From assembly GCF_035222485.1 (NCBI RefSeq), contig NC_085921.1, positions 4,526,001-4,590,000 of the forward strand: a stretch of DNA of 64,000 bases, read 5' to 3'. Within the stretch, counting starts at the first letter, position 1. Each line of letters opens with the position of its first letter. Positions 1-10,894 of the stretch are shown here, piece by piece. The DNA comes from Podospora pseudoanserina. Taxonomy: Eukaryota > Ascomycota > Sordariomycetes > Sordariales > Podosporaceae. The translations under genes and the position numbers were made by a program. A model generated the notes under the pieces. That model ran no database searches, was not told the origin of the DNA, and was given only the letters and a program-made list of their open reading frames with translations.

Positions 1-252
1 CCAGACCAGCCACCAACCTAAGAGTGTAGGTATAACGCTCTAAATCCTGTCTGTTCTGTTGTACAATAATATACTTTCGACTGAGCCAACCTCCCAGCCC
101 ATCCATTATGCAAAACCCCAACCAACCCAATTGGTATCCCAAAACGCCGTTATACCCAAACAAAGCAAATATTCATGTGTGTCGTGGTGGATGTGTGTGT
201 GTGTTTCATCGAAGAGAGTGCCTCTTGATAGGGAGTTGTAGGTAGGTATGTT

Positions 253-606
253 TTAAACACGACCATCAAGACCCGAAGCAGCAAGGTATGGCCACCCGAG
301 GATCATGCCAATGGCAGGGAAGTAACTGTATCATCGCCGTCAAATGTTAGCCATCTCTTCTGTTGATTTGAATGGGCGGAGAGAAAAAAAAACATACACA
401 GCACCCTGCTTTCCAACCCTCTTGATCTGTCTCCCCCAGTCGGCGGCGGCAGAGTTGGTCGAGACGGGCAGACGCTCAAAGGGGGCGTGCTCGAAGGAGC
501 GGGCGAACTGGCGGAGGGACTTGTAGACGGAGAAGGTTCTCTGTTGCTGCTGAACACCGCGGAAGGCGACGTTGCGGGCGGCGAGGTGGGCAAGGATGGG
601 AGACAT
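253..606 (-). CDS. Small mitochondrial single-pass membrane protein (unidentified)
   Basis: Two exons, 606-398 and 325-253, are joined across a 72-bp intron with a GTATGT donor and a TACAG acceptor. They give a 93-residue protein. Without splicing the frame runs into nonsense; with splicing it ends in a clean hydrophobic tail. The first 30 residues are rich in Arg, Ala and Gln and lack acidic residues, like a mitochondrial presequence. The end (YFPAIGMILGWPYLAASGL) reads as one membrane helix. The layout of presequence, short soluble part and C-terminal helix is that of small accessory subunits or assembly factors of respiratory complexes. I cannot name the family. The ATG at 606 was chosen because the presequence-like stretch starts there. 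It is the leftmost gene, and its 3' flank reaches the window edge. Confidence 0.72.
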
Positions 607-3600
607 TTTTGAAGTTTTTTTTTTGAAGTGGTGATGAGTAGAGGTTAAGTTGAGATGTTGGTACTAAAAGTACACAGAGAGAGAGGAGGTTGTTTGTTTT
701 GTTGGTGGTGGTGATCTGAAAGATCGAGGAGCTGTGTTGATGAAGCTGTTGATGATGATGGTGATACAAAAAGGGAAAGATACAAACAGGATGATGGTCA
801 AGAGTTATATATTACTATTTCCAGCAACAAAAGTCATTCCATCAAAGCCCAGAATGAACCACCTTGACCAACATCATCTCCCGAATCGATCCATCCGGCT
901 GGCTGGTATCCAAGCTCGTGTACCGAAAGCCTGGAATAAACCTCCAGCTCTTCGTCGTTTACGCCGTCGCCAACACAAAATCAGGCGCTCCCACACACAA
1001 AATCGCACCACCCTCACCCAGAAGCACCAGATCAGAACCTACGGCCGTCAGCAAAGTTGGGTAACAGCTCGGGCCACCGCGGTCTCGTTTCGCCTCACCA
1101 TCTGGCCAGCTGGGTGTGGAAATCGTGCCATGGGCCCCTCGCCGTTGACGACGTTGGTGAGCTTGGCGCCGCCCGTGGTGTGATTGTCGGAGGTGGCCGG
1201 GGGTGGGCATTGGCAAGCTGAATGGGGATGAATGGGAAGTTTGTGATTGGGCGGAGCTGGGGTTGGGGAGGTAAAGTGGAGATGCCATCCCAAGTTTGGG
1301 CTCGGTTGGCATCTGACATCTGATTTTGGGGATTCTAGATTTTCCCCAGAAATCCCCAATGCGACCAGTTTCGCTGTTGATGACTACACAAACGTTAATC
1401 CGAGGTGAATTGAACAACGTCACGGTTTGATCTGGGCCAATCTCTCAGATCAGATCGGGTTATCAAGGGATGGGAGAATTGAACCTGGAATTCACAACGC
1501 GGTTTGCTCCGACATGGGAGTTTGGTTATGGGAAAGTTGGAGCGGGCAAAGCAAGTCGGCGGTTTGCGATCCTGATCTATCCGGTGCCTGGATCGGAATC
1601 TCATGATACTGTCTTATTCTGGATAGGATCGGGAGCTGAGAGGTTTGGGTCTGGCACAACGGTTGACATTTGTCTTCCTGAACGACACTCTGAGAGCAAA
1701 AGCTCACAGTGATGGGAATCAGGCCGTCTCCGTCCATCATCCCCACGGTGATCATGATATCACATTTGTTGCTTCTGTATTGCCTGTATGAGTATTCGTG
1801 TATGGCTGGGGCTTACCTCGTCCGTTCGTATTGGTCTTTGCATCTGGTTTCTGCAATTGCTTTTTGTTACGCGATGGCCCTCATCCAGCATACAGCTGAT
1901 TGGAGCGAAGCTCCGTAAGGTTATGGGTGAAAAGCATGGCTGGAGTTTGCTTTACTTATTGTAACTGAAAGCTGATAAACGTAGGATTCTTGGCGACCAA
2001 GAGATTTCTAGATCCTTATTGACCCATTCTCATATCTGGAGCATTTCCTCCTTCGAGGAGACGACCGGGGAGGTTCGAGGCCCAATGTCGGCTTGCTCTG
2101 TAGACTTAGCCGCTTATCATGCGAAGTAGTCCCTCGCCATAATGAATGAGTTTTGAAAATGACACAACACCAGGCTGTCATGCCTACTGCCTGAGTGACA
2201 AGAGCGTGCTCAACCAAGTTTTGGTGACCACACGCTGGGTTTTCAGTATACAGCAAATCGTCAACATATCCCACAAAAGTCACGAGTTAGTACAGCCATT
2301 TTTATTTTAGGTCGAACAAACCTCGGCTTCTTCCTGATCACCGTCCCACAAGTCCCACCAGCCTTGTCAGAATCCCGACGCCTTAAGAAACCACATGCCA
2401 TCACTCATCGCCAATCCATCGGCTTGGGTAATCGTAGCGTCGTAGGGCAACCAAACTTTTGTGTACCCTCACAAACCTGAAATCCCTTGCTTTGTCATAT
2501 TCTCGGACTCAGTATCCATCGACACCCCGCCAGTCACTCTTCCGCTCTCTTCCTCGTCCCCTCACCACCAGAAAGAACAGCTCTCTCAACACCACATTCA
2601 GCATCATCACCTCTCCTCCTGCACATCCTATATCAAGCCACCCTGCCTTACCTATTTCCGCCGCTGATGCCCAACCCAGCCACCATTTCCCACGGTCTCC
2701 TATTTCGAGGAGCGTGTAACACACTCAATCGTCATCAGATACGGGATAAAACCTCCCGTTCTGGCATCCCGGATGGCTCATCCCGACTCATTCTCATACG
2801 CACATTAACAGAATGCGCGGGTCCCAAAGACCACAAAAACGCCACGCCCTGCAGTCCCATCCCACCGGTCCCCCTTGGCCCCGTTTCCTACACCTCATGT
2901 TCCACATGCACTGAGAAACTCGGTGAGCAAGTACCACTCGAAAGTGAGGCGAGCCGGGAAGTTATCAAGAGATACCTCCCACAGTGCAAGTGAACTCCCT
3001 CCCCCCCTTCTCCCCCCTGTCCTTGAACCCTGGTGCTACCCTGTTGCATGTGCAGTGCAGCAAAGCAACCCGCCTTTCGAATAACGTCCCCCATTGACCA
3101 CCGATGCTTTGCATGATGCCTCTTGTAGCGGCGTGTTGCTCAGATCCCATTCCTACCTATAGGAGCCCTCGCTTTCTCCAGTCGTTCTGACTGGCAGGCG
3201 AGATTTCCCAAGTAGGTCATTGACCGACCGAAAAAGCAAGTTCTCTCCCCTCCCATTGCTTCCCCCTACCCAAGTAAAAAGGCACAGAGCCCAGCCAGCA
3301 AGCATTTTCCCTGTCCGGTTCCTCAAGAACGCAGGATATTGATTCTTTGTTGCCTGTCTCAATGAGTGTCGTCCTGTGGTCCTCGAATCCTCAGTGTCCT
3401 GATCCTGGTCCTGGTCTCTCCCTGCTGATATTGTTCGGATCCCTTGTCTCACCCTGCTATCTCCCACTCCTTCGCAAGCTTCACCCAAGCTGAATACCTC
3501 CATCTCGTCGTATGCCGCTGGGTTGTTGCGTGTTTGGGTTATGTACCATGGAAGGGGCGGCTTCAATTGACCTACCAGACCAAGTATTCCCCCGCACCGA

Positions 3601-6240
3601 GACATGCAGGCTGTGTCCCCAATTCTTGACTGGTCAGAATGTTGATTGCGGTTCTAGACTTGTTGGCCACGCACTGAAACCTGCACCTCTGAGCACACTG
3701 GTAGAGAGGTAAGCATGCGTGTGCCTCGCTGTGAAAGTAGGTCATGATGCTAGTTTTGAACCCAGCGTCATGGTGAAGAGCGGGGTTTACTAGAATGCGT
3801 GTCAGTGAAGATTACGATAGACCTGTATGTGTGTGTGCAACGCGCATAAGGAGCATGTATGCAGTCACACTCACATGGGCATAATGAGAGCTCATATCTC
3901 ACCGCCTAATGCGCGAGTAGAGACAGGCAAGAGAGACAAAAACGTCTGCCGGATGAGCATGCCATAGGACATACATGACATGACATACCTGCTCCCGGCA
4001 TGCCGTTCTGAGTTCTGGGGATCCTTCTCTTGTCCATCCCCATGATAGTGGCTTTCCAGAAATGGGACGATCTCGCTGCGGACACCTGCAAAGCCGAGAT
4101 GGTCAGAAATGATAGATATTATCACATTTGAACGGTCGTGACTCCACCTTTGCTGCCGGCTTCCGACCCCTTCCCCTACCATAGGGTCAAGACTGCGAAT
4201 CGGTGATTGTTGTCGAGATCTGGGGTCATTCTTTGTCTGCGACCGAGATTCAGTCGCCGATTTCTGAGTCGCTCGTTGTTGCTTTTTGGTGTGGGAGGAG
4301 CAAGCCACATTCGCTTGCCATCCAGTCCCCGTACGTTCCCGCCCTCCTGCCTCTCTCATCGAGGCCCCTCAATCTGACCGGTGGGCAATAATCTCAGGTA
4401 GGCAGCCGACGAGTCTCTTGTGTTCTGTTTCGTTGCTCGGTAGATCAACAGGTATCCTCGATTTATCATGCTGCTGGAGATAACGGTCAAGGAATTTGAA
4501 TTGTCGACATCCGTCACTCTGTCCAATACCGTTGCAGATGAGGGATGAATTGACCGAGCAATACCGAGAAGGTGTATCATGACCGCATCATAGACGCAAT
4601 GCCGAAAAGCAATGGAAACGTAAGTCCCTGTGAAGATCCGGAGCAGCCTCTTCGCTTCACATGAAACGCCACGGTGCGCATCAATTGTTCCCTCCAGGGG
4701 CAGTAGTTTCATCGATTCGACTACAACACAGCCATTCAAAGGGAACCCGGTGGCCCAAATCCGCACATGGGCCCACATGACACCATTCTAATGTTAAGCA
4801 CCCAGGCTCGAACTGGATATATGATCGGGTCCTCCGTTCCGTAAAATGTCTGAGGATAGCTAAACAGTCAGCAAGGTCGGTTTGAAGCCCTAGCTCTGTT
4901 ACACAACTGCCCCAAGCAGCATGTCACCATGTGCAGAGCTAGGTAGGTCGTCAAGGATGTCTGCGGATAGGGCGTCGACGAAGATTTCCAATGCACAACA
5001 TGGAAATAGAGGCTCCCCCACCCCGGAAGCTGCCCTGGGAGGCCAAGGCGGAACGGAAGTGATCTCGGACGCAACAATGAGCCCGAGTCACTGACTGGCC
5101 ATATCGGAACTTTTAAGCCGCTTCTTTGGTACCACCAGCTCCGGTACTCTTCGTAGAAATGAGCTGGAGGAATCTGGGACAGGCAGAAGAAAAAAAGGGG
5201 TACCTGAACAGAACCCCGCCTCAACGACATGTCTCATTCGCTCGGAGTTCGTCACTGCAGGAATTATGTCTCTGTCTTTGAGGTGTCAAAATGCGCTTGC
5301 CGAGACATGCTCTCCAATGCAATGGTACGCTCCCGGGCCTTTGCATTAGAAACGAAAGCTCATATCCATAGGGAAAAGTAGCTCAACAGTCCGAACTCTG
5401 AAGTCACTTACTGTGTGACGACAATTGCTGACACTCGAGTATCAATGAAGCGCGGTGCCACTAGTCGAGAAGTCACTTTGTAGGTCCTTTTAGCTTTGTA
5501 GTGCAGCACCGTATGCATATAGCCGCACAAAGGGGTGTCTACCGGCCCATCGAAGGGTGTAGAGAACTTGACTCCGAAGAAGAAACGACGAATCATGGGC
5601 CTGGGGTCGCGGGTACTGGCAGGAGTTTCTTTGCATGATCTCGACTCTCGGTGAGGTGCCCGTTATCTTGATGCCTTGTCTACCACGACCAGCCCAATAC
5701 AAGGCAACTCCAGGCTCCGGGAGATGTTTTTACGGAATTTCAAAAGGTAGTTCTCGTCGACATGGTTGATCCTTGGATACCCATTGACTACCCACGTCGG
5801 CGAGGCCAGTAACATGTCTCACTTGCTTGTCCCCGCGAAAGCCGCCGACCCTATGATGTGTAAACATGGTGCTATTTCCGCATTGTCACTCGAGCTCAGC
5901 GCTATTCTCGGCCGAGCTTTGTGATCAGCAGACCATCTTGAGAAGGTCATCCGGAGTTCAGCTTGCCATTGGTCTGTTGCAACATGATGATGCGATGTTG
6001 ATGGCATCCGAAGCATTCCTAGCGGTGAGATGTGTCCTCCAAGCAACATCATCACCTCGGGTGAACCAAAGTGGCGGGTCGTCGTTAGCATAAAAGCCGC
6101 AAAAATCCCCGTGTTCTGTATGCTTTGTTGTTTCCTGAGATATCCAGAGTCTTATCCTTCAAGCTGCTATCCCCCAAACCCCCACAAAGACACCACAAGA
6201 ACCCAACAACACCTTCATAACAAGTCAATTAAATAACACC
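607..6240. other. Gene-poor stretch, 5.6 kb
   Basis: I see no recognisable gene here. Several frames of 60-170 codons stay open on both strands, for example 2487-2993 on plus, and 3153-3605, 3892-4359 and 4868-5230 on minus. None shows a known domain, and they overlap one another in conflicting frames. A short ATG frame at 3548-3712 (54 codons, one CRLC motif) ends on a GTAAGC donor-like site but has no convincing second exon. The first part must hold the promoter of the gene ending at 606. The last few hundred bases, with C-rich stretches near 6170-6200, lead into the gene at 6241. The DNA is not AT-rich, so it does not look like heavily RIP-mutated repeat. Confidence 0.5.
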
Positions 6241-6515
6241 ATGAACTCATACAACAATCCCGAGTCCTGCGGATGCTGCGTTTGGTCTGATGGTCGTCTG
6301 TACCAACCGGCAACTTGCCACGTTTGCGGAGGCAATCTTCGATGGTAAGAGAAAATTTTGGGCTCGATGTCCGTTCTGTACACAGGCTAATTCAGTACAG
6401 GGGTTGTGGATCTTGCAAGAACACGGGACTCGAATGGGAACCATGCCCTCATTACCACCAGTCCAACGCGACGAGGCGTTCGGCTCAGCCAGCATATACT
6501 ACCACTCAGCAGTAG
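6241..6515 (+). CDS. Small cysteine-rich protein with zinc-ribbon-like CxxC pairs
   Basis: Exons 6241-6344 and 6401-6515 are joined across a 56-bp intron (GTAAGA donor, GCTAAT branch-like site, TACAG acceptor) to give 72 residues. Cysteines lie at 10, 12, 13, 26, 29, 37, 40 and 50, with His at 27, 52 and 54. The pairs C26-x2-C29 (CHVCGG) and C37-x2-C40 (CGSCKNTG), and C50-x-H52, resemble treble-clef or DnaJ-type zinc-binding repeats. There is no signal peptide or membrane helix, so a cytosolic or nuclear zinc-bound protein is likely. The tail after residue 56 is polar and disordered. The two exons sit in different frames and both carry the Cys pattern, which is the main reason to believe the splice. 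The function is unknown. Confidence 0.68.
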
Positions 6516-8721
6516 CTCTTAGCCATGTTGAGTGTTCTGAGTCATCATAACAGATCGTCTTGGTTATGTCAGTGTGCGAGGAGTTCCCGAGTTGGTGGTC
6601 GGTTTTCCATTCGTTTACTTTGGCTTCCGCAGTTATGCCTTACTTGGTGTTACGGTATGGTCCCCAGGTAACAAGGGTCTTGGTGTTCTGGTATACTTTC
6701 TTCCGTATGGTTCGGGTCGCGCAGGAGTACGGCCTTTTTGTAACGCTGGCTAGGATTCGAGGCGGTCGTTTGACTTTGATCAGGCTACAATGGGTTAGCA
6801 TAGAGGAAACTTGAGCAAATAAGAATAGCACTTTCAGCTTACCCTGCCTCGCGTCATGGAGCCATGTCGTCGGTTGTCGACGACCCCTGAATGCGAAATC
6901 GTGCATGAACATCATCCCAACGCCACCAGAACGGCAACGTGCATCGGCGATAGCCACTTCAGAGCCGCTTGGGAACGACTATTCCACATTTGTAGCGCAA
7001 AGAAAGCTGTGTTTTCGTAATAGTGGAGTAGTCAGGCTTGGTTCTATCCAGGCAATGCGGAAGAACTTGGGGCCTGATTGGCGACGCCAGCCGTTATCCC
7101 GTTGTGGCCCCGGGACCGCTGATGCTTCTCGGGTGTGGCTTTCTTTGTGATTCACAGGCTCAGACAATCATTCATCTTGCAGCGATGGACTCGATCGATC
7201 CAGGTAGGCTCGGCTTCAATGTTTACTGCAGTGGCTTATTGTAGTCCGGTGAGTCGGATCCGGAAGGTTGGCCGCTGTTGACTGTCTTGGATGCAGAAAA
7301 TGCAGCAAGCATGGCCGTCCCGCAGAGGCATCGGGTAGCTGAATGGAAGTGAGAGTCAAACGTCAACGTCTGTCCAACGTCGGAATGAACACTGTGTAGG
7401 CTAGCCACAAGCCCACGGCCCTAGCAAATGGTTTGTCATGAGGACCTGCTGCCGAAAAGCTTGCCTTTCTTGAGATCCCAAAGATCCAAATTCATCATCC
7501 ATGATACCATGGGTTGAGCTTGATTACTGACAAGGTCGAAGGGTAAATAATCTCGGTGGGTAAGGTATACAGTAGGCGAACCCGACGGATGTTGATATCT
7601 ACGCTGCGCGGAAGGAGATGGGTTTTCGAGCTGCAGTTGAGCTGAGTTAGCAGGAATATTCTCATCTCTTGGACATGTGATGCAGGTTGTGTGGTGCTAC
7701 TTCTTCCTGTCGCCCCAACACGCTGCGTCTTCATGGGAAATGGCACGGCCATCCCGATAAAAACCAACCCCAAGTCCGCCTGACCGCCTCTTTCCAAAGT
7801 TGAATGGAGCAGCAACCGACCTGGAATCTGTGACACCACATCGTTTTGATCCGGACGCCCGTCACCAGCCACTTGGAGACGTTCAGGGGTAGAAAACCTG
7901 TCCATCCGGGCTGTGGAAGAGAATGCGGTTCCAAAGGAGCGTACAGACAGGGTAACACCGCTGGTTTATGTATCCAATCGTTGCTCAGACATCGAAAAGA
8001 GCTAAATGATCCCCTAGATCGAGGTGTGCCAATGTATGGGATACAGGTAGGTAGGGGGGGAGTGGTGAATCCGTAGTACGGGAAAAGCGGGTGGTGTATA
8101 ATAAGGAGGCCAACTGAAGAAAACCATTTCAGCATACCGTGCCCAATACAAATGTGGCTGGCCCTGAGAAAAGCCGCGTAAACTTTGTGCGGAGCGTCAA
8201 AATAAAATTCTCGCTGTTGAAAACACAAGGGATGATTTTACTGCAATGAGAATGTTGATAGGATAGCATTCTGTGGATGTATTTCGAGTTCTTTCGATTG
8301 GAAGAATACTGTCGTGCTCTTTTCTCAGCAAAATTCCACGTGATAAATGGTCTGGCTATTTCGTCTATACTGGAAGGCACGATTGCCCTGCCTTCCAAAC
8401 ACAGTGAAGTTATCCCCAACGTTGCTAATCATTGGCAGATGTTACATAAGTGGAGACGACCGCAAACATGACCCCCACGATGGCGCAGCTGCCGATGGAA
8501 TAGCCCCACTTTGCTGCCCTTCCAGCCCGGTCAACTGTGGGGCTATCGTCTCTACCCCCACAGTGACTTTAATTGGATACGCTCTTCGCTGCACGACAGC
8601 TTCTTTTTAAGCAGCTCAACGTCGTCAAGCCGAAGCTGTGCAGCCCACAGTTGCCGCAAAATCCTCAGCCTCTCCCGACTGTCGCATTCTATCATGGATT
8701 CATAGCAACAACGCGAACAAG
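6516..8721. other. Intergenic, 2.2 kb
   Basis: It holds the 3' flank of the small cysteine-rich gene and the promoter of LST8. Open frames at 6560-6814 (plus, hydrophobic) and 7731-8228 (minus) have no recognisable domain and are probably chance. I see no tRNA, repeat or mobile-element signature. Confidence 0.5.
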
Positions 8722-9920
8722 ATGTCCGTTATTCTATGCACCGGTGGGTTTTCCTCTCATGCTATGTGATGTTGCGACCCCTTCTGAGAGATCCTATTTC
8801 GGTGCTGCTCGCTATTGACACGCCTGGCTGACATTGGGGTTCGATAATAGCGGGTTACGACCACACAATACGGTACGACAAGCCAGAATATCGAAATGCA
8901 GATTCTCTCGTATAAAGGGGCTAACACTCTTGCTCAGATTCTGGGAAGCTCTATCAGGCATCTGCTCCCGAACAATCCAACATCCTGATTCGCAGGTCAA
9001 CCGACTCTGCATCTCACCAGACAAGCGCTACCTCGCTGCTGCCGGCCACCACACCGTAAAGCTTTTCGATATCCGATCGACCAACCCTGCGCCACTTCTT
9101 GTCTTCGAGGGCCACACGGGCAACATCACAGGTGTTGCATTCCACTGCGAGGGAAAATGGATGGTCACGAGCTCTGAGGATGGAACCGTCAAGATCTGGG
9201 AGACGAGGACTGGCACAATACAGCGCAGCTACAACCATGGATCCCCTGCGAATGACGTCGTAATTCATCCCAACCAGGGTGAAATCATCAGCTGTGACCG
9301 GGCTGGCAGCATCCGACTGTGGGATCTGGCCGAGAATACCTGCTCACACCAACTAATCCCAGAGGAAGATGTGTCTGTGACAAGTGTCACCGTGGCAACC
9401 GATGGGACCCTTCTCTGCGCCGCAAACACTGTTGTATGTGGATCTTTCATGTTCTCGTTTGAAGCTCGTGATAATGAGATGTGCTGACCTGCCGTTGAAG
9501 GGAAATGTCTTCGTCTGGCGACTCGAACAGCAATATGAGCGCACCACTCTTGTACCCCTAACCCAATTCTCAGCACACAGCAGTCACTACATCACCCGCA
9601 TTCTCCTCTCGCCCGACGTCAAGAAATTGGCAACATGCAGCGCGGATCATACCGCAAAGATCTGGGAGGTCAAAGAGATGGAACCCCAGGGTCCAGATAG
9701 TGAACCACGACCGTTCCCTCTCGAAGCCACACTCACTGGCCACCAAAGATGGGTTTGGGACTGTGCCTTCAGCGCCGATAGTGCGTACCTCGTCACTGCA
9801 TGCAGCGATCATTACGCTCGCCTTTGGGAGCTTCACAGTCAACAAATCATCAGACAGTACAACGGCCACCATCGTGGCGCCGTCTGCGTGGCCCTCAATG
9901 ACTACTCGGAGGCCAGATAG
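8722..9920 (+). CDS. lst8: TOR complex subunit LST8 (WD40 protein)
   Basis: Four exons, 8722-8743, 8851-8872, 8938-9433 and 9501-9920, encode 319 residues, the usual LST8 length. The N-terminus reads MSVILCTAGYDHTIRFWEA, the conserved start of the family, and is recovered only when the 22-nt second exon is included. Seven WD repeats follow, with GH and WD-type pairs such as GHTGNITGVAF, VKIWETRTG, IRLWDLAEN, AKIWEVKEM and ARLWELHSQ. LST8 binds the kinase domain of TOR in both TORC1 and TORC2 and stabilises it. The third intron uses GTATGT and a CTGAC branch site. The protein ends ALNDYSEAR, as in relatives. An unusually long open stretch follows the TAG in the same frame (see 9921-10348). The gene is tail-to-tail with the SCY1-like gene. 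Confidence 0.95.
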
Positions 9921-10348
9921 GACGGGCCCTCGGAAAACTATTGCAAGGACGAATCACGCGGAGAACGCCGCAAAAGCAACTCGGGGTCAGGACAGCAAGA
10001 CCAAGCTCAGAGGAGGCTCCAGCACCCCAGACAGAAACAACGGACAAAGTCTGGGACGAATTACAAGGCTGCGAGGAAAGCCAAGGATAAGTCGGGACCT
10101 TCATCAGCACCACCAACAGTACCAGCACCCGCGCCCGCTGGGCCACTGGTGACAGTAGAGGAAGCTACAGCTCGGGTTGGTGAGCTTGTTGTCACTCCCC
10201 AGGAATCGTTGTCACTCCCCAGGAATCCGCTTCTCCCGACGATGCGAGCGACGTGACCCCCATCACCCCCATGGAGAGCAAGAGATCATCATTCGTTGAG
10301 GTTATCGAGGGGCAGGTGAAGCGATCAGTTGCAGGGGAGTTTTGGTGA
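9921..10348 (+). other. Open stretch in frame behind the LST8 stop, broken by a 20-bp duplication
   Basis: Directly after the LST8 TAG (9918-9920) the same frame stays open for 111 sense codons, to a TGA at 10254-10256. Its translation is basic and then Pro/Ala-rich (SSAPPTVPAPAPAGP), ending PLVTVEEATARVGELVVTPQES. A perfect 20-bp tandem duplication at 10188-10227 then shifts the frame. Counting the unit once, the frame runs on through SPDDASDVTPITPMESKRSS to a TGA at 10346-10348. The composition looks protein-like. It may be a former or read-through C-terminal tail of LST8, a remnant of another gene, or chance in a 3' UTR. LST8 proteins I know of end at about residue 319, so it is not annotated as CDS. 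Confidence 0.4.
10188..10227. repeat. Perfect 20-bp tandem duplication
   Basis: The unit GTTGTCACTCCCCAGGAATC occurs twice head to tail, at 10188-10207 and 10208-10227, without a mismatch. Perfect identity suggests a recent slippage or duplication event. Its length is not a multiple of three, so it shifts the open frame described at 9921-10348. Confidence 0.97.
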
Positions 10349-10894
10349 ACTGATAATTTGGGGATACAACGACTATGGCTAAGAAGTATCAGCATATGCA
10401 GTGATTTTTCTTTCTTCGCAATCCATCAGAACACGCTCTGTAGGAATATGTACCAACAATAAGGTTGATCAGTTGTGACTGCGTTTTGCAGAGAGGGAAA
10501 GTCTGGGGGCTGCATTTGATGATAGCGATTGCGAAGAGTTTGGTGCCTACGGGGCAACCGGCAAAATAATTATCTGATTTCTGCAACTAGCAAGTAGCGA
10601 CCAGTCGAATACATTGTAATCCTGGGAACATTTTGCCAAAGATTTTGTGGCTTGCACCTCGCTTTCCCATTATTTGGTTTGTAAACTATCTACAGCACAT
10701 TCAACAAGCCGCCCATCAATCGCAACTCCATTTCTCCTCGCATGCAAACCCAAAACACAACACGAAAAAAACCCCTCCAAGTTTGCTTCCCATGCTTTTT
10801 CGATCGCCTCCACCAAACCCCTGACCAAAACCGGTCTATATTATAAGTACCTAGTTTTTATATCATCATACATAGGTCTCTCAAGCAGCGAAAA
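10349..10894. other. Convergent intergenic region
   Basis: This lies between the 3' ends of LST8 (plus) and the SCY1-like gene (minus). It presumably holds both 3' UTRs. I see no gene in it. Confidence 0.6.

Noticed and set aside
2487-2993. Open frame of 168 codons on plus
   Set aside because: It lacks an early ATG, has no recognisable domain and conflicts with open frames on minus; treated as chance.
3153-3605. ATG frame of 150 codons on minus
   Set aside because: No domain or splice support; the Asp/Gln run comes from a short repeated GGTCCT-like tract. It could be an orphan gene but cannot be supported.
3548-3712. 54-codon ATG frame with a CRLC motif and a GTAAGC donor-like site near its end
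   Set aside because: No convincing acceptor and second exon were found downstream.
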